DNA of 64,000 nt from Verrucomicrobium sp. BvORR034 (lineage in GTDB: Bacteria; Verrucomicrobiota; Verrucomicrobiia; Verrucomicrobiales; Verrucomicrobiaceae). Numbering within the stretch: the stretch's first letter is position 1; every line of letters starts with the position of its first letter. Both the position numbers and the translations under genes were made by a program. Positions 44,140 through 52,708 of this stretch are shown here, in pieces. Location: positions 1-64,000 of the forward strand of contig NZ_BATQ01000050.1 of assembly GCF_000739635.1 (NCBI RefSeq), in the 5' to 3' direction. Under the pieces are notes generated by a model, which saw nothing but the letters and a program-made list of their open reading frames with translations, ran no database searches and was not told the origin of the DNA.

Positions 44140-47100
44140 TTACATCACTGGGACCTCTTCTGCGGGAATTTCCGCTGTGACCTCGGATCCTGCGTCGGAG
44201 GTCTCTTCGGCGGCTGGAGCAGGCTCGGTTTCCTCGGCGGTTTCGGCGGCCGCGCTCTTCTTGCCGCGGGTCTTCTTGGGCAGGGCGGAAGGCGGGGTCA
44301 GGCCCATGGCATGGGCCGCTCCACCGCGGACGGTTTCGGCCACGGTCGGGGCGTTGTCTTCCAGCGACACCTTCTCGTTGGTCATGCGCACGCCCACTGG
44401 CTTGCTCACGCCGAACTCCTGCATGGTCACCCCGTAGATCACGTCCGCCTTGGACATGGTGCGCTTGTTGTGCGTCACGATGATGAACTGGCTGGCGTTG
44501 ATGAACTTGTCCAGCATGGCGAGGAAGCGCTTGATGTTGGACTCGTCCAGCGGCGCGTCGAGTTCGTCCAGCACGCAGAAGGGGCTGGGGCGGACCATGA
44601 AGATGGAGAACAGCAGGGCCACAGCGGTCATGGAGCGCTCACCACCGGAAAGGAGGCTGATGCTCTGAAGCTTCTTGCCCGGGGGCTTGGCGATAATCTC
44701 GATGCCGCACTCCAGGGGATCATTCTCGTCCTGCAGCATGAGGTCGGCCTGGCCGCCGGCGCCGAAGAGTTCCTTGAAGTTCTCACGGAAGTTGTTCCGG
44801 ACCTGGATGAAGGTCTCGGTGAACATGGTCTGCGTGGTATCATTGATCTTCGCGATCACCTGGAGCAGCTCCTCCTTGCTCTTTACAAGGTCGCCGTGCT
44901 GGGTCTCGAGGAATGTGTGGCGTTGTTCGAGTTCCTCGAACTCCTGGATGGCGTCCAGGTTCACCGGGCCCATGCTTTCCAGACGCTGGCGCAGGTCGTT
45001 GACGATTTCCTGAACCAGATCCCAATCCGGCCCGCGCTCCAGGGCGGCGGCGTCGAAGAGGGGATTGCCCTCCATCTCACTGTCAGAGGTGGAGCTGGCG
45101 TCAGCGGATGATGCCCCTTCGTTTTCAGAGGAGGAATCGTCGTCGGAGATGCTGTCGTTGCGGGAGGACAGGGTGGCCCGACGCTTGCTGGTGCGGTCGA
45201 AAGTCTTCTTCTGCTCAGAGATGGAAAGCAGCAGGGAGTGCGGATCCGGCTCGAAGGCATCGAGACTGACCTGATAACGCTCCTGTACGTGTTTGATGAG
45301 GTTCTCCAACTTCATCTCCACGCGGGTCTGCTGGACCTCGGCGCGGCTGCGGTGGTCATTGAGCTCACCGTGGCGGGAGCGGATGGCATTGAGTTCCGTC
45401 TCCAGCGCGGTCACTCGCTCGAAGGCGGCATTGCGACGCTCCACGGATTCCCGGCCTTCATTGTCCACATTGCTCAACAGGCGGCGGGCTTCTTCGGTCT
45501 CCTCCACCAGGCGGCGGTTTTCTGCGACGGCGGAATCAATGCGCTGCTTCCAGATGAAGCACTCATTTTCGTAGCGGCTGATGCTAGACTCGAGTTCCTC
45601 AAGACGGCTGGCAAGCGGGGCCTTTTGACGCTCCACGTTCTGGAGGGCGTTTTGCTCAAGGGCCAGGGCTGTCTTGAGTTCGTTCAGGCGCTCGGTGGAC
45701 TCCACCTCACGGCGGATCACGGATTCAATCTGGGTCTCCAGGGCGCGTTCGCGCTCTTGAGTTTCCTCGATCTCGTAGAGGGCGATTTGATTGGCCTCGC
45801 GATGCTGCTGGATCTGGGCCTCGGCGGCGGAAAGGCGTTGGGCGATTTGTCCCTGCTCCCACTCGAGGGAGTCGAGTTTGGCGGTCGCCTGCTGAAGGGT
45901 TCGTTGAACGACGCTTACTTTGCCCTGGTACTGGCTCAGGGCCTCACGGTTCATCTGGGAGGCGTCCCGGGCGTTGGCCTCCTCACGCTGCTGCTCTTCC
46001 AAGGCCATGCGGAGGTCCTCGATGAGCACTTCTTTTTCTACGACCTGGATGTCGAGCGCTTCGACTTGCACCCGAAGTTCCCGCAGTTCGGTCTCGCGAC
46101 GCAGGGTGGAGGCTGCCTCTTCTTTGCCTGCCCCGCCATGCAGCACGCCGTGCTCGGTCAGGACTTCTCCCTTCAAGGTGACGAACGCCAGATCTGAGTG
46201 ATCGTGTTTCAACCGCATGGCCGTCTGCAGGTCGTCCACGATCAGGACATTTCGCAGCACGTGTTCCACGAGGGGCTGTACGTGCGGCTGGGATTTCACC
46301 TTGTCCAGTGCCCATGCGACGCCGCCGTTGGGCATGAACTGGCGTTCGGTCCCGCCGTTGCGCCACATAAGATCCTGCGGAATCACCGCTGCTTTTCCGA
46401 GGCGCTGGTCCGTGAGCTTTTGCAGCACCTCGTCAGCCAGGGAGGTGTGGTTCAGCACAATGGCCTGGAGGTGATCGCGGAGGGCTGCTTCGATGGCGGA
46501 GATGAACTGGGGCTCCACCTCAATGCCCGAGGCCACGAGGCCGCGGATGCCGCCCTTGATGCGGTCGGGATCGTCCAGGCCCTTCAGAATATTCTGCGTG
46601 CCCAGTTCCAGGCCTTCGCCCTTCTCCAGGATCTGCTGCAGCACCTCGAGGCGTGAGCGACGCTGGGTGAGCTGGCGTTGCAGATTGTTGAGTTCCTCAG
46701 AGGCAGCGTCACGTTGACGGCGCTGCTCCTGAATGGTGTTGGTCAGCTCCTTGAGCTTGTGCTCCAGCTCGGCACGGACGGTTTCCAGTTCTTCAATCTG
46801 ACGCTGGAGATGATCAAACTCCACCTGGCTGGCTTCGCGGGCCTGCATGGCGGATTGTTTGTCATGTGCCAGGGCCTCATGTCGCTGGCGGTCCGTCGCC
46901 ATCTGGTTTGTCAGGCTTTGGGCCTTGGCATCGGCCGTGGCGGCCTCGCCTTCCAGGCGGCGGAAAGATTCACGCAGGGTGCGCCGCTCCATCTCCAGCT
47001 TCTGGCGCTCTGGGATGATGGCGTTGTGCGTGATCTGGTGCTCCTCCAGAGCGTACTGGCGGCTTTCAATGGTGTTGCGGATCGAGGAGAACTGCTCATC

Positions 47101-48126
47101 TGCAGCGGCAAGTTCGCGCTGCTGACGGTCCACCATGTCCCGGTTGTTGGTCGCGTCCTCTTCGTTGCGGCGGATCCGGCCTTCCAGTTCCTCCACGCGT
47201 TCGCGGTTGAACTCGATCTTGCTCTCGGACCCCTGGATCTTGGAGCGAAACTCCTGAGACTGCTGACGCAGGCCATTGATCGTGGACTCCACCTGATGGT
47301 AGATTTCACGGGTCTCCGTGACTTCCTGCTCCTTCGCATGGACGCGCTGATGCAGGTCGTTGAGCTCCGTCATCAGGGAGATGATCTGGTTCTCCGACTC
47401 AGTCTTCTCCGCGGTGTATTCTGTGAAATGTTTGTGGCCGAGGTGCAAGTCCAGGATGCGGAGGTCCTTGTGCACCACTTGGTAGCGCTTGGCCTTCTGA
47501 GCCTGGCGGTGCAGGGTGCCCATCTGGCGCTTCACTTCCGCGATGATGTCTGCCACGCGGAGGAGGTTGGCCTCCGTGTACTCTAGCTTGCGGAGGGCTT
47601 CCTTTTTCTGGCCTTTGAACTTGGTGATGCCAGCCGCTTCTTCGAAGACAGAGCGGCGGTCTTCCGGCTTGGCACTGATGAGCATGTCGATCTTGCCTTG
47701 CTCCATCACGGAGTAGGCTGATCGGCCGATGCCCGTGCCCGCCAGAAGCTCCTGGAAGTCCTTCAAACGGCAGATGGTGCCGTTGATGCGGTACTCAGAG
47801 CGTCCATCGCGGAAGACGCGGCGGCACATGGCGACTTCATTGTAGTCCACCCCCAGGCCCTGCTCGCAGTCTGCCAGGGTCAGGATGACTTCCGCCATGC
47901 CCACAGGCTTGCGCTTGTCCGTCCCGTTGAAAATAACGTCCGCCATTTCCGCCCCACGGAGGGCCTTCGCGGAAGTTTCCCCCAGTACCCAGCGGATGGC
48001 GTCCACCACGTTTGACTTGCCGCATCCATTGGGACCCACAATGCCGGTAACGCCCGTGTGGAACTCAAACAACGTCTTGTCAGCAAAGGACTTGAAGCCG
48101 TGGATTTCGAGGGACTTGAGATACAT
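44140..48126 (-). CDS. smc: Chromosome segregation ATPase SMC
   Basis: A 1,328-residue SMC. The N-terminal head has Walker A VGPNGCGKSN (about 32-41); two long coiled-coil arms flank a hinge (about 510-660, with GLVASGIEVEPQFISAIEAA). The C-terminal head holds the LLSGGERSMTAVALL signature (about 1160) and Walker B FCVLDELDAPLDESN. Unusual parts are a Ser/Asp/Glu-rich insert at about 985-1020 (DDDSSSENEG) just before the C-terminal head, and an acidic Ala/Glu/Thr tail of about 60 residues. SMC loads on DNA with ScpAB to organise the nucleoid; scpA/scpB are not in the window. ATG at 48126. Confidence 0.96.
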   Translation of the reverse strand: MYLKSLEIHGFKSFADKTLFEFHTGVTGIVGPNGCGKSNVVDAIRWVLGETSAKALRGAEMADVIFNGTDKRKPVGMAEVILTLADCEQGLGVDYNEVAMCRRVFRDGRSEYRINGTICRLKDFQELLAGTGIGRSAYSVMEQGKIDMLISAKPEDRRSVFEEAAGITKFKGQKKEALRKLEYTEANLLRVADIIAEVKRQMGTLHRQAQKAKRYQVVHKDLRILDLHLGHKHFTEYTAEKTESENQIISLMTELNDLHQRVHAKEQEVTETREIYHQVESTINGLRQQSQEFRSKIQGSESKIEFNRERVEELEGRIRRNEEDATNNRDMVDRQQRELAAADEQFSSIRNTIESRQYALEEHQITHNAIIPERQKLEMERRTLRESFRRLEGEAATADAKAQSLTNQMATDRQRHEALAHDKQSAMQAREASQVEFDHLQRQIEELETVRAELEHKLKELTNTIQEQRRQRDAASEELNNLQRQLTQRRSRLEVLQQILEKGEGLELGTQNILKGLDDPDRIKGGIRGLVASGIEVEPQFISAIEAALRDHLQAIVLNHTSLADEVLQKLTDQRLGKAAVIPQDLMWRNGGTERQFMPNGGVAWALDKVKSQPHVQPLVEHVLRNVLIVDDLQTAMRLKHDHSDLAFVTLKGEVLTEHGVLHGGAGKEEAASTLRRETELRELRVQVEALDIQVVEKEVLIEDLRMALEEQQREEANARDASQMNREALSQYQGKVSVVQRTLQQATAKLDSLEWEQGQIAQRLSAAEAQIQQHREANQIALYEIEETQERERALETQIESVIRREVESTERLNELKTALALEQNALQNVERQKAPLASRLEELESSISRYENECFIWKQRIDSAVAENRRLVEETEEARRLLSNVDNEGRESVERRNAAFERVTALETELNAIRSRHGELNDHRSRAEVQQTRVEMKLENLIKHVQERYQVSLDAFEPDPHSLLLSISEQKKTFDRTSKRRATLSSRNDSISDDDSSSENEGASSADASSTSDSEMEGNPLFDAAALERGPDWDLVQEIVNDLRQRLESMGPVNLDAIQEFEELEQRHTFLETQHGDLVKSKEELLQVIAKINDTTQTMFTETFIQVRNNFRENFKELFGAGGQADLMLQDENDPLECGIEIIAKPPGKKLQSISLLSGGERSMTAVALLFSIFMVRPSPFCVLDELDAPLDESNIKRFLAMLDKFINASQFIIVTHNKRTMSKADVIYGVTMQEFGVSKPVGVRMTNEKVSLEDNAPTVAETVRGGAAHAMGLTPPSALPKKTRGKKSAAAETAEETEPAPAAEETSDAGSEVTAEIPAEEVPVM

Positions 48127-48493
48127 GACGGAAGCGGGAGCAGAGCGTTGAAATTGAGCGGTGAACGTGGTGCCGGGTGGAAGCGGCAGGAGATCACTTG
48201 GGGAACTTAAATCTCAGGTGACAAAAAGGGCAAGAAAGATGTGATTGCACAAGCTGTAGGGGTGCGCTCTCGTATATAGCACAAGATGTGGTCCTGTCTT
48301 GCAGGAATTTTTCACCCCGAAAAACGCTTAATATCGCTTGAAAAGTGGTCGAAAACGCTGCGTTCCCGGCGGGATGGGGAAAGAAGGAAAACGCCTCCGT
48401 CGCAACAGCTGAGTTATTCACATTTATCCCGACAGGGTTGTTCACAGCCGCATTTTTGCGCTGAGAGGCCAAGGGGTCAGGTGTGAATGGTAG
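48127..48493. other. Intergenic region upstream of smc
   Basis: A 367-base gap with no supported gene. It is noticeably more AT-rich in the middle than its flanks and must contain the smc promoter, read leftward. I could not fix promoter boxes with confidence. Confidence 0.5.
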
Positions 48494-49273
48494 TCAGTTG
48501 GCGTTCCCGATCTTCACAATGTCTCCCTCGCTCACTTTCCAGATCACTTTGTCTGGGGTGAGAACATAGAGGGGAGTTTTGTGCAGGAGGCTCAGAAACA
48601 CGTGAGTTTCCACCGGGGTGCTGCTCACGACATGTGACATTGTCACACCCACCACCTCCTTGTCTTTGGTCGCCCCGGGGTCTGGTTTCTGCAAGACGAG
48701 GAAGCTCCGGGACAGTGCGTCCACCTGTTGAACCTTGCCATCGGCGGCGACCGTGACGCGGTAGTGTCCACCCGCAACGACCTCGTTCGGATTCCGGGTG
48801 GCGGCGAGGGCATAGACAATGAACCCGCCTCCTGTCGGTGCATCGAGGACCTCGAAGTTGTACTTCTTGGTCATGAATCTCGGGATCGCCGCAAGTGCGG
48901 CTTGTCGCGCAGTGAACCGCCGTGCGACAGGCTCGGGCAAGTCGGCCCCTTTGTGATCCTCGATCTTGGGGGCAGTTTTTTCGTAGAAGGTGACGCTATA
49001 GGCCAGTGAGATCTTGGAGTCCCGCTCCTGGATGAAATAGACGCGTTGCACGTCGTTCTCGGAGTGGGTAATCCATCCCCGGACCGGGACACTGCGCGCC
49101 TCGGGCTTGGCAGCCAGGAGAGCATCGGTCGCGGCGGAGGCAATCTGATCGCGTTGATAGAGCTCTTTGCCCAGAGCCTTGATGGTGGGCAGTGGCAGCT
49201 CTTGGATGCTTTCCTCGGCACGGGAGGTGAGCGTTGAGAGCAGAAGCAGGATGACAACAACAGCGCGGTGCAT
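48494..49273 (-). CDS. Secreted protein of unknown function
   Basis: A 259-residue protein with a signal peptide (MHRAVVVILLLLSTLTSRAE). The mature protein mixes helices and strands; IPRFMTKKYNFEVLDAPTGG and GGHYRVTVAADGKVQQVDAL recall small periplasmic lipid- or cargo-binding folds, but no family is recognised. It ends with a short SH3-like stretch (VIWKVSEGDIVKIG). ATG start. Single gene on the minus strand. Confidence 0.6.
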   Translation of the reverse strand: MHRAVVVILLLLSTLTSRAEESIQELPLPTIKALGKELYQRDQIASAATDALLAAKPEARSVPVRGWITHSENDVQRVYFIQERDSKISLAYSVTFYEKTAPKIEDHKGADLPEPVARRFTARQAALAAIPRFMTKKYNFEVLDAPTGGGFIVYALAATRNPNEVVAGGHYRVTVAADGKVQQVDALSRSFLVLQKPDPGATKDKEVVGVTMSHVVSSTPVETHVFLSLLHKTPLYVLTPDKVIWKVSEGDIVKIGNAN

Positions 49274-49321
49274 GGTAGCGAAGGATGAGGGTGATCCTGT
49301 CTGAACGTTGCTGGTGAGATT

Positions 49322-49621
49322 CTATTCGCGAGTGTTTGGAGAAATATGCGGGTTTTGTCCCCAGGATGAGGGCCAGTAGAGAGCGCTCATGGGGGTGACA
49401 GAAAGACCGCTGGAAGCGACCCTGAAAAATCGGTAGGGAGGAGGGATCTGGCCTGTGCCATAGGCGACTCCCACCACAGATCCTACGGAGAGTTCCTCCG
49501 CCAGTACCACCCAAACAATGGGATCCGTGGGATGGTGCTTCTGAAAGTGCTCACGTGCGGCCTGCTGTATTTGTTGCAGGCGGCGCTTCTGCGCCAGCAA
49601 GGTTCTGCCACGCCGGATCAT
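49322..49621 (-). CDS. Small hypothetical protein
   Basis: A 99-residue frame with an ATG start. The N-terminal part is basic and helical (KRRLQQIQQAAREHFQKHHP); the middle is hydrophobic beta-like (IVWVVLAEELSVGSVVGVAY). There is no cysteine and no signal peptide. It lies between the secreted unknown and the chelatase on the same strand. Codon use appears normal for the neighbourhood, but I recognise no family. Confidence 0.45.
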   Translation of the reverse strand: MIRRGRTLLAQKRRLQQIQQAAREHFQKHHPTDPIVWVVLAEELSVGSVVGVAYGTGQIPPPYRFFRVASSGLSVTPMSALYWPSSWGQNPHISPNTRE

Positions 49622-49708
49622 GGTGGGGGAGGCTGGAAGCTAGGGGCAGTTAGAGGCGTTCGTCATCGGCGATTGACCTTCCAACGTGATTCACTTCGGC
49701 AAGAACCT

Positions 49709-51190
49709 TCAATGACTGTGGCTGTGTCCCTGCGCGTGGGCGCCGGTCACGCTGCCGCCGCGTGCGATCTCGCGAGCTGCGGAAACAATGTGGGTGCAGG
49801 CTTCCACGCAGAGCAACGGGATCTCATCTGTTGGAACGGTTTCCGGACGCTTGTTGTCCTCGATGAGTGTCAGAGGCTGTTCAGGGTTGAGCTGCCAGGT
49901 GATGCGTCGGATGCACTTGGTTTCGGCGTCACAGTGGCAGGCCACCATTTCCTGGGCCTGCTCGTCGGTGATCTTGTTGGAGAACCGGTACATTCCCGTC
50001 TGGCGGCCTAACGTCTGGCGCAACGGCACGGGCTCCAATGTGCCTGCCGCCTGATGCCGGGCGAGGCCGAGCGCTGCGGGATAGAGGAAATCAAGCGCCA
50101 GCCGGAGGGCGGCTTCATCTGCCAGCACGAGCTTCCAGCCGTGGCGCAGCGTCGGGGCGGTCTTGAGAGGGCGGAACTGCCCGGCATCATCGTAGATGCT
50201 GAGGGTGCGGGCTTCGAGCGGATCAGTGGAGACGCTCAGATCTCCAGCGCCTGCATCATCAACATGACTGAGGTGCCAACCCTGACCGTCTTCAGAGGGA
50301 ACGGCGGAGATTTGGCCCAGCTTGAACGGAGCGCGTGGAAGCGCGGGGATTGAGCTGTCACGGAGGGGGGCGGCCTCCAAAGCTGCGCCATATTTGGCTT
50401 TGAAATCCTTCACCTGATCCAGAATGACCTCGGCCATGAGGGCTTCAGTCCCAATGGCGCTGCTGTAGTACAGGCTGCGGCCATAGAGGGCATGGGGATT
50501 GTGGCGGAAAACTTCGTTCTGACTGAGGGCGGCGGTGGGCTCGCTCTCCATGCCCAGCAGGACTGGAATGTCCTGGTAGCTGTGCAAGCCGTCCGCAATG
50601 AAAAAAGGCACGACCACCACATGAGGGGCGGTGCTGAGCTCATGCCACTTGGCGACGAGCGGCTCCTCCTCCATATAGGCATCCAGTACCTCGGCAAAGC
50701 CATAGCCGCCGTCGCGGATGAGTTTCACCTGATCCTCGATCGCCTTGCGGGAGTTCTCGTTCAGGCTGGTGCCGTGACCTACGATGATGAGGCAGGTTTG
50801 GTCGCGCGGGACACCGGGAGCGACCTCCTCGGCCCGGGCCAGTAGCAGACGGGTCATGGAAGGGTGAATGCCGACGGGGTCACAGTAGGCGTAGGTGACG
50901 CCGTCTCGCACGGTGACCGGGCCGGTCAGCCGCAGTTCGCGAGGGAGCACGTCCTGACAAAAATAACCTTCGCTGATGAAGTTGGGCACCACATAAACCA
51001 AGGGCTGCGTGGTCTGGTAAAACACTTCCCGCAGGGAGGGTTCCTCCTTCCAGAAGGCACAGGCGACTTCGGCGAAAAGCCCCCGGCGGCGGATCTCATC
51101 CGCATGCTGGTGTGTGGGCGCGCTGGAGTCCGGGTTCATCGTTGAACCGTGACCCACGATCACCAATGCCGCTGCTGTGTCCGGAACCAT
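49709..51190 (-). CDS. CbiX-type sirohydrochlorin chelatase with C-terminal Cys domain
   Basis: A 493-residue protein from ATG 51190. Two CbiX-like halves (about 8-125 and 135-260) each carry VGHGS/VGHGT, the metal-chelatase histidine motif. These enzymes put cobalt, iron or nickel into sirohydrochlorin. A C-terminal region (about 300-480) of the DR2241 type has paired cysteines (CHCDAETKCIRR and LCVEACTHI) that could bind a Fe-S cluster, and the protein ends in a His-rich tail (HAQGHSHSH) suited to metal storage. It heads a minus-strand gene; no cobalamin or sirohaem genes flank it. Confidence 0.82.
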   Translation of the reverse strand: MVPDTAAALVIVGHGSTMNPDSSAPTHQHADEIRRRGLFAEVACAFWKEEPSLREVFYQTTQPLVYVVPNFISEGYFCQDVLPRELRLTGPVTVRDGVTYAYCDPVGIHPSMTRLLLARAEEVAPGVPRDQTCLIIVGHGTSLNENSRKAIEDQVKLIRDGGYGFAEVLDAYMEEEPLVAKWHELSTAPHVVVVPFFIADGLHSYQDIPVLLGMESEPTAALSQNEVFRHNPHALYGRSLYYSSAIGTEALMAEVILDQVKDFKAKYGAALEAAPLRDSSIPALPRAPFKLGQISAVPSEDGQGWHLSHVDDAGAGDLSVSTDPLEARTLSIYDDAGQFRPLKTAPTLRHGWKLVLADEAALRLALDFLYPAALGLARHQAAGTLEPVPLRQTLGRQTGMYRFSNKITDEQAQEMVACHCDAETKCIRRITWQLNPEQPLTLIEDNKRPETVPTDEIPLLCVEACTHIVSAAREIARGGSVTGAHAQGHSHSH

Positions 51191-51253
51191 GCTGTATTTA
51201 GAGAACGTGCAGAATCGGGGTGTCCTCCCCAGATTCATCCTTTTGGAGGTAGA

Positions 51254-51844
51254 TTAGCGAAGGGTCCGCGGGATGAAGACCGCTTCCATGCCAGCGGCTT
51301 TGGCTGCCTCCAGACCGCTCCGCCCGTCTTCAAAGACCAGGCATTCCTCCGGCGGTACGCCCATGCGCTCCGCAGCGAGGAGGAACATGTCTGGGGCAGG
51401 CTTGCCCCGCTCCACATTGATCGGCGTGATGATGTGAGGGAAAAGGTGGAACAAGCCGGTGTGCTTCAGGCAGGCGTGTACGATCGGCTCCTCACTGCCG
51501 GAGGCGACGGCCATGGGCAGTTTGCCGAAGGTGGAGAGAGCGAGGTCCGCGACGGGATTGACCCGTTGAATCTCCGGGATGCGCTTCTCGAACATCTCGG
51601 CCTTGATGCGCACCACCGCGTCGGGATCCACGTTGACCTTGTGCAAGCCGTTCAGGACCACCACAGTGTCGTATTCCTTCACTCCGGCGAAGTGGTAGAA
51701 CTCCTCTTCCGTAAAGGCGTACGTCGCGCCGTTGAGCCGGAGGGACTCAATCCAGCAGACATAGTGGAGCGGCATGGAGTCAACGAGCGTGCCGTCGCAG
51801 TCGAAGATGTAGGCGGAGAACTTGCGGTCAGGGAGTTGCAGCAT
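51254..51844 (-). CDS. HAD-family phosphatase (beta-phosphoglucomutase-like)
   Basis: A 196-residue HAD hydrolase. The catalytic motif FDCDGTLVDSMP (I), VASGSEEP (II), KPAPDMFLLAAE (III) and VFEDGRSGLEAAKAAGM (IV) are all present, with a small helical cap at 20-90 (EEFYHFAGVKEYDTV). It would cleave a sugar phosphate or isomerise one; the exact substrate is open. ATG at 51844. It lies 63 bases upstream of the chelatase on the same strand. Confidence 0.87.
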   Translation of the reverse strand: MLQLPDRKFSAYIFDCDGTLVDSMPLHYVCWIESLRLNGATYAFTEEEFYHFAGVKEYDTVVVLNGLHKVNVDPDAVVRIKAEMFEKRIPEIQRVNPVADLALSTFGKLPMAVASGSEEPIVHACLKHTGLFHLFPHIITPINVERGKPAPDMFLLAAERMGVPPEECLVFEDGRSGLEAAKAAGMEAVFIPRTLR

Positions 51845-51867
51845 GGGTGTCGCTCAAGATTACGAAT

Positions 51868-51895
51868 AAAAAGCCCTTCCGGGGGCCGGAAGGGC
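51868..51895 (-). terminator. Intrinsic terminator of the coiled-coil protein gene
   Basis: GCCCTTCCGG (51873-51882) pairs with CCGGAAGGGC (51886-51895) around a 3-base loop. Read on the minus strand the stem is followed by TTTTTATT, so it ends the transcript coming from 52462. Confidence 0.88.
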
Positions 51896-51949
51896 GGGGG
51901 AAAACCGACGCGAGGGCTGGTCGTTCTGTGAAACGGGTCAGGCCCGAAA

Positions 51950-52462
51950 TCAAGCAGCGGATTCCGCGTGTGTGTGATTGGTGCTCTGCGCCTTGGAGGC
52001 TGCTTCTGCAGGCAGGGCGACGGCATTGTTGCCACCCACCAGCTTGCGGAAGATGCGCTGCGGGAAGCTGTTGCCCTTTTCCTCTTCATTGAGGGAGGAC
52101 AGGGCATTGGCCTTGGCAATTTCCCAGGCGGGAGCGAAGCCGGGAGCGCTGATGTTCATCTGCTTTTCCGCACGAGCGTAGATTTCCAGCTCGCGGTTCG
52201 CGCGGTTGTCCTGGCGGTCGTTGAGCCGGGCCACCTGCAGCCGGAGGTTCTCGTTCTCACCCTTCAGCCGGTCGCGATCCTTGGTGAGGTCGGTCTGCTG
52301 CTTGGATTCAAGATCCATTTTGTCATTGAGCATCTTCTTAAAGCGGCGCAATTCGCGGGCCGTCTTCCAGTGAGACCGAAGAGCGGAGAACAAGAGGGCC
52401 AGGCCAATGAAGAGGCCAATACCAAAGGCCCAAGCGTGGGTATAGTTAAGTTGGAGGGTCAT
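51950..52462 (-). CDS. Single-pass membrane coiled-coil protein, unknown
   Basis: A 170-residue protein: one membrane helix (about 9-29: AWAFGIGLFIGLALLFSAL), then a coiled coil (about 35-90: KDRDRLKGENENLRLQVARL), then a linker with APGFAPAWEIAKANAL and a final Ala/Thr-rich part. The layout recalls LapA-like or lipid-trafficking membrane tethers, but no family is named. Clear ATG at 52462 and its own terminator. Divergent from the large ATPase gene. Confidence 0.6.
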   Translation of the reverse strand: MTLQLNYTHAWAFGIGLFIGLALLFSALRSHWKTARELRRFKKMLNDKMDLESKQQTDLTKDRDRLKGENENLRLQVARLNDRQDNRANRELEIYARAEKQMNISAPGFAPAWEIAKANALSSLNEEEKGNSFPQRIFRKLVGGNNAVALPAEAASKAQSTNHTHAESAA

Positions 52463-52708
52463 GGGGCAGGGAATCTAAGCGACGTTGCAGCCTTGGCAAA
52501 GGGCAAAGGCATGCTTCACGCTGAGGTAATGTAATACTGTTCGATCCTCGTGACTGGCAAAGTGTCAGAATCTGCGGAAGCCGCTTGCAACTTCTGGAAA
52601 TTCTAGTAAAAACAGGGTTGTGTGGAAAGACAAATATAGTATTGATTGTTCATCCCGCGAATGCGGAAACTCTCCCTTTTGCGAATCAATTTAGAACTTC
52701 GGGTTAAC

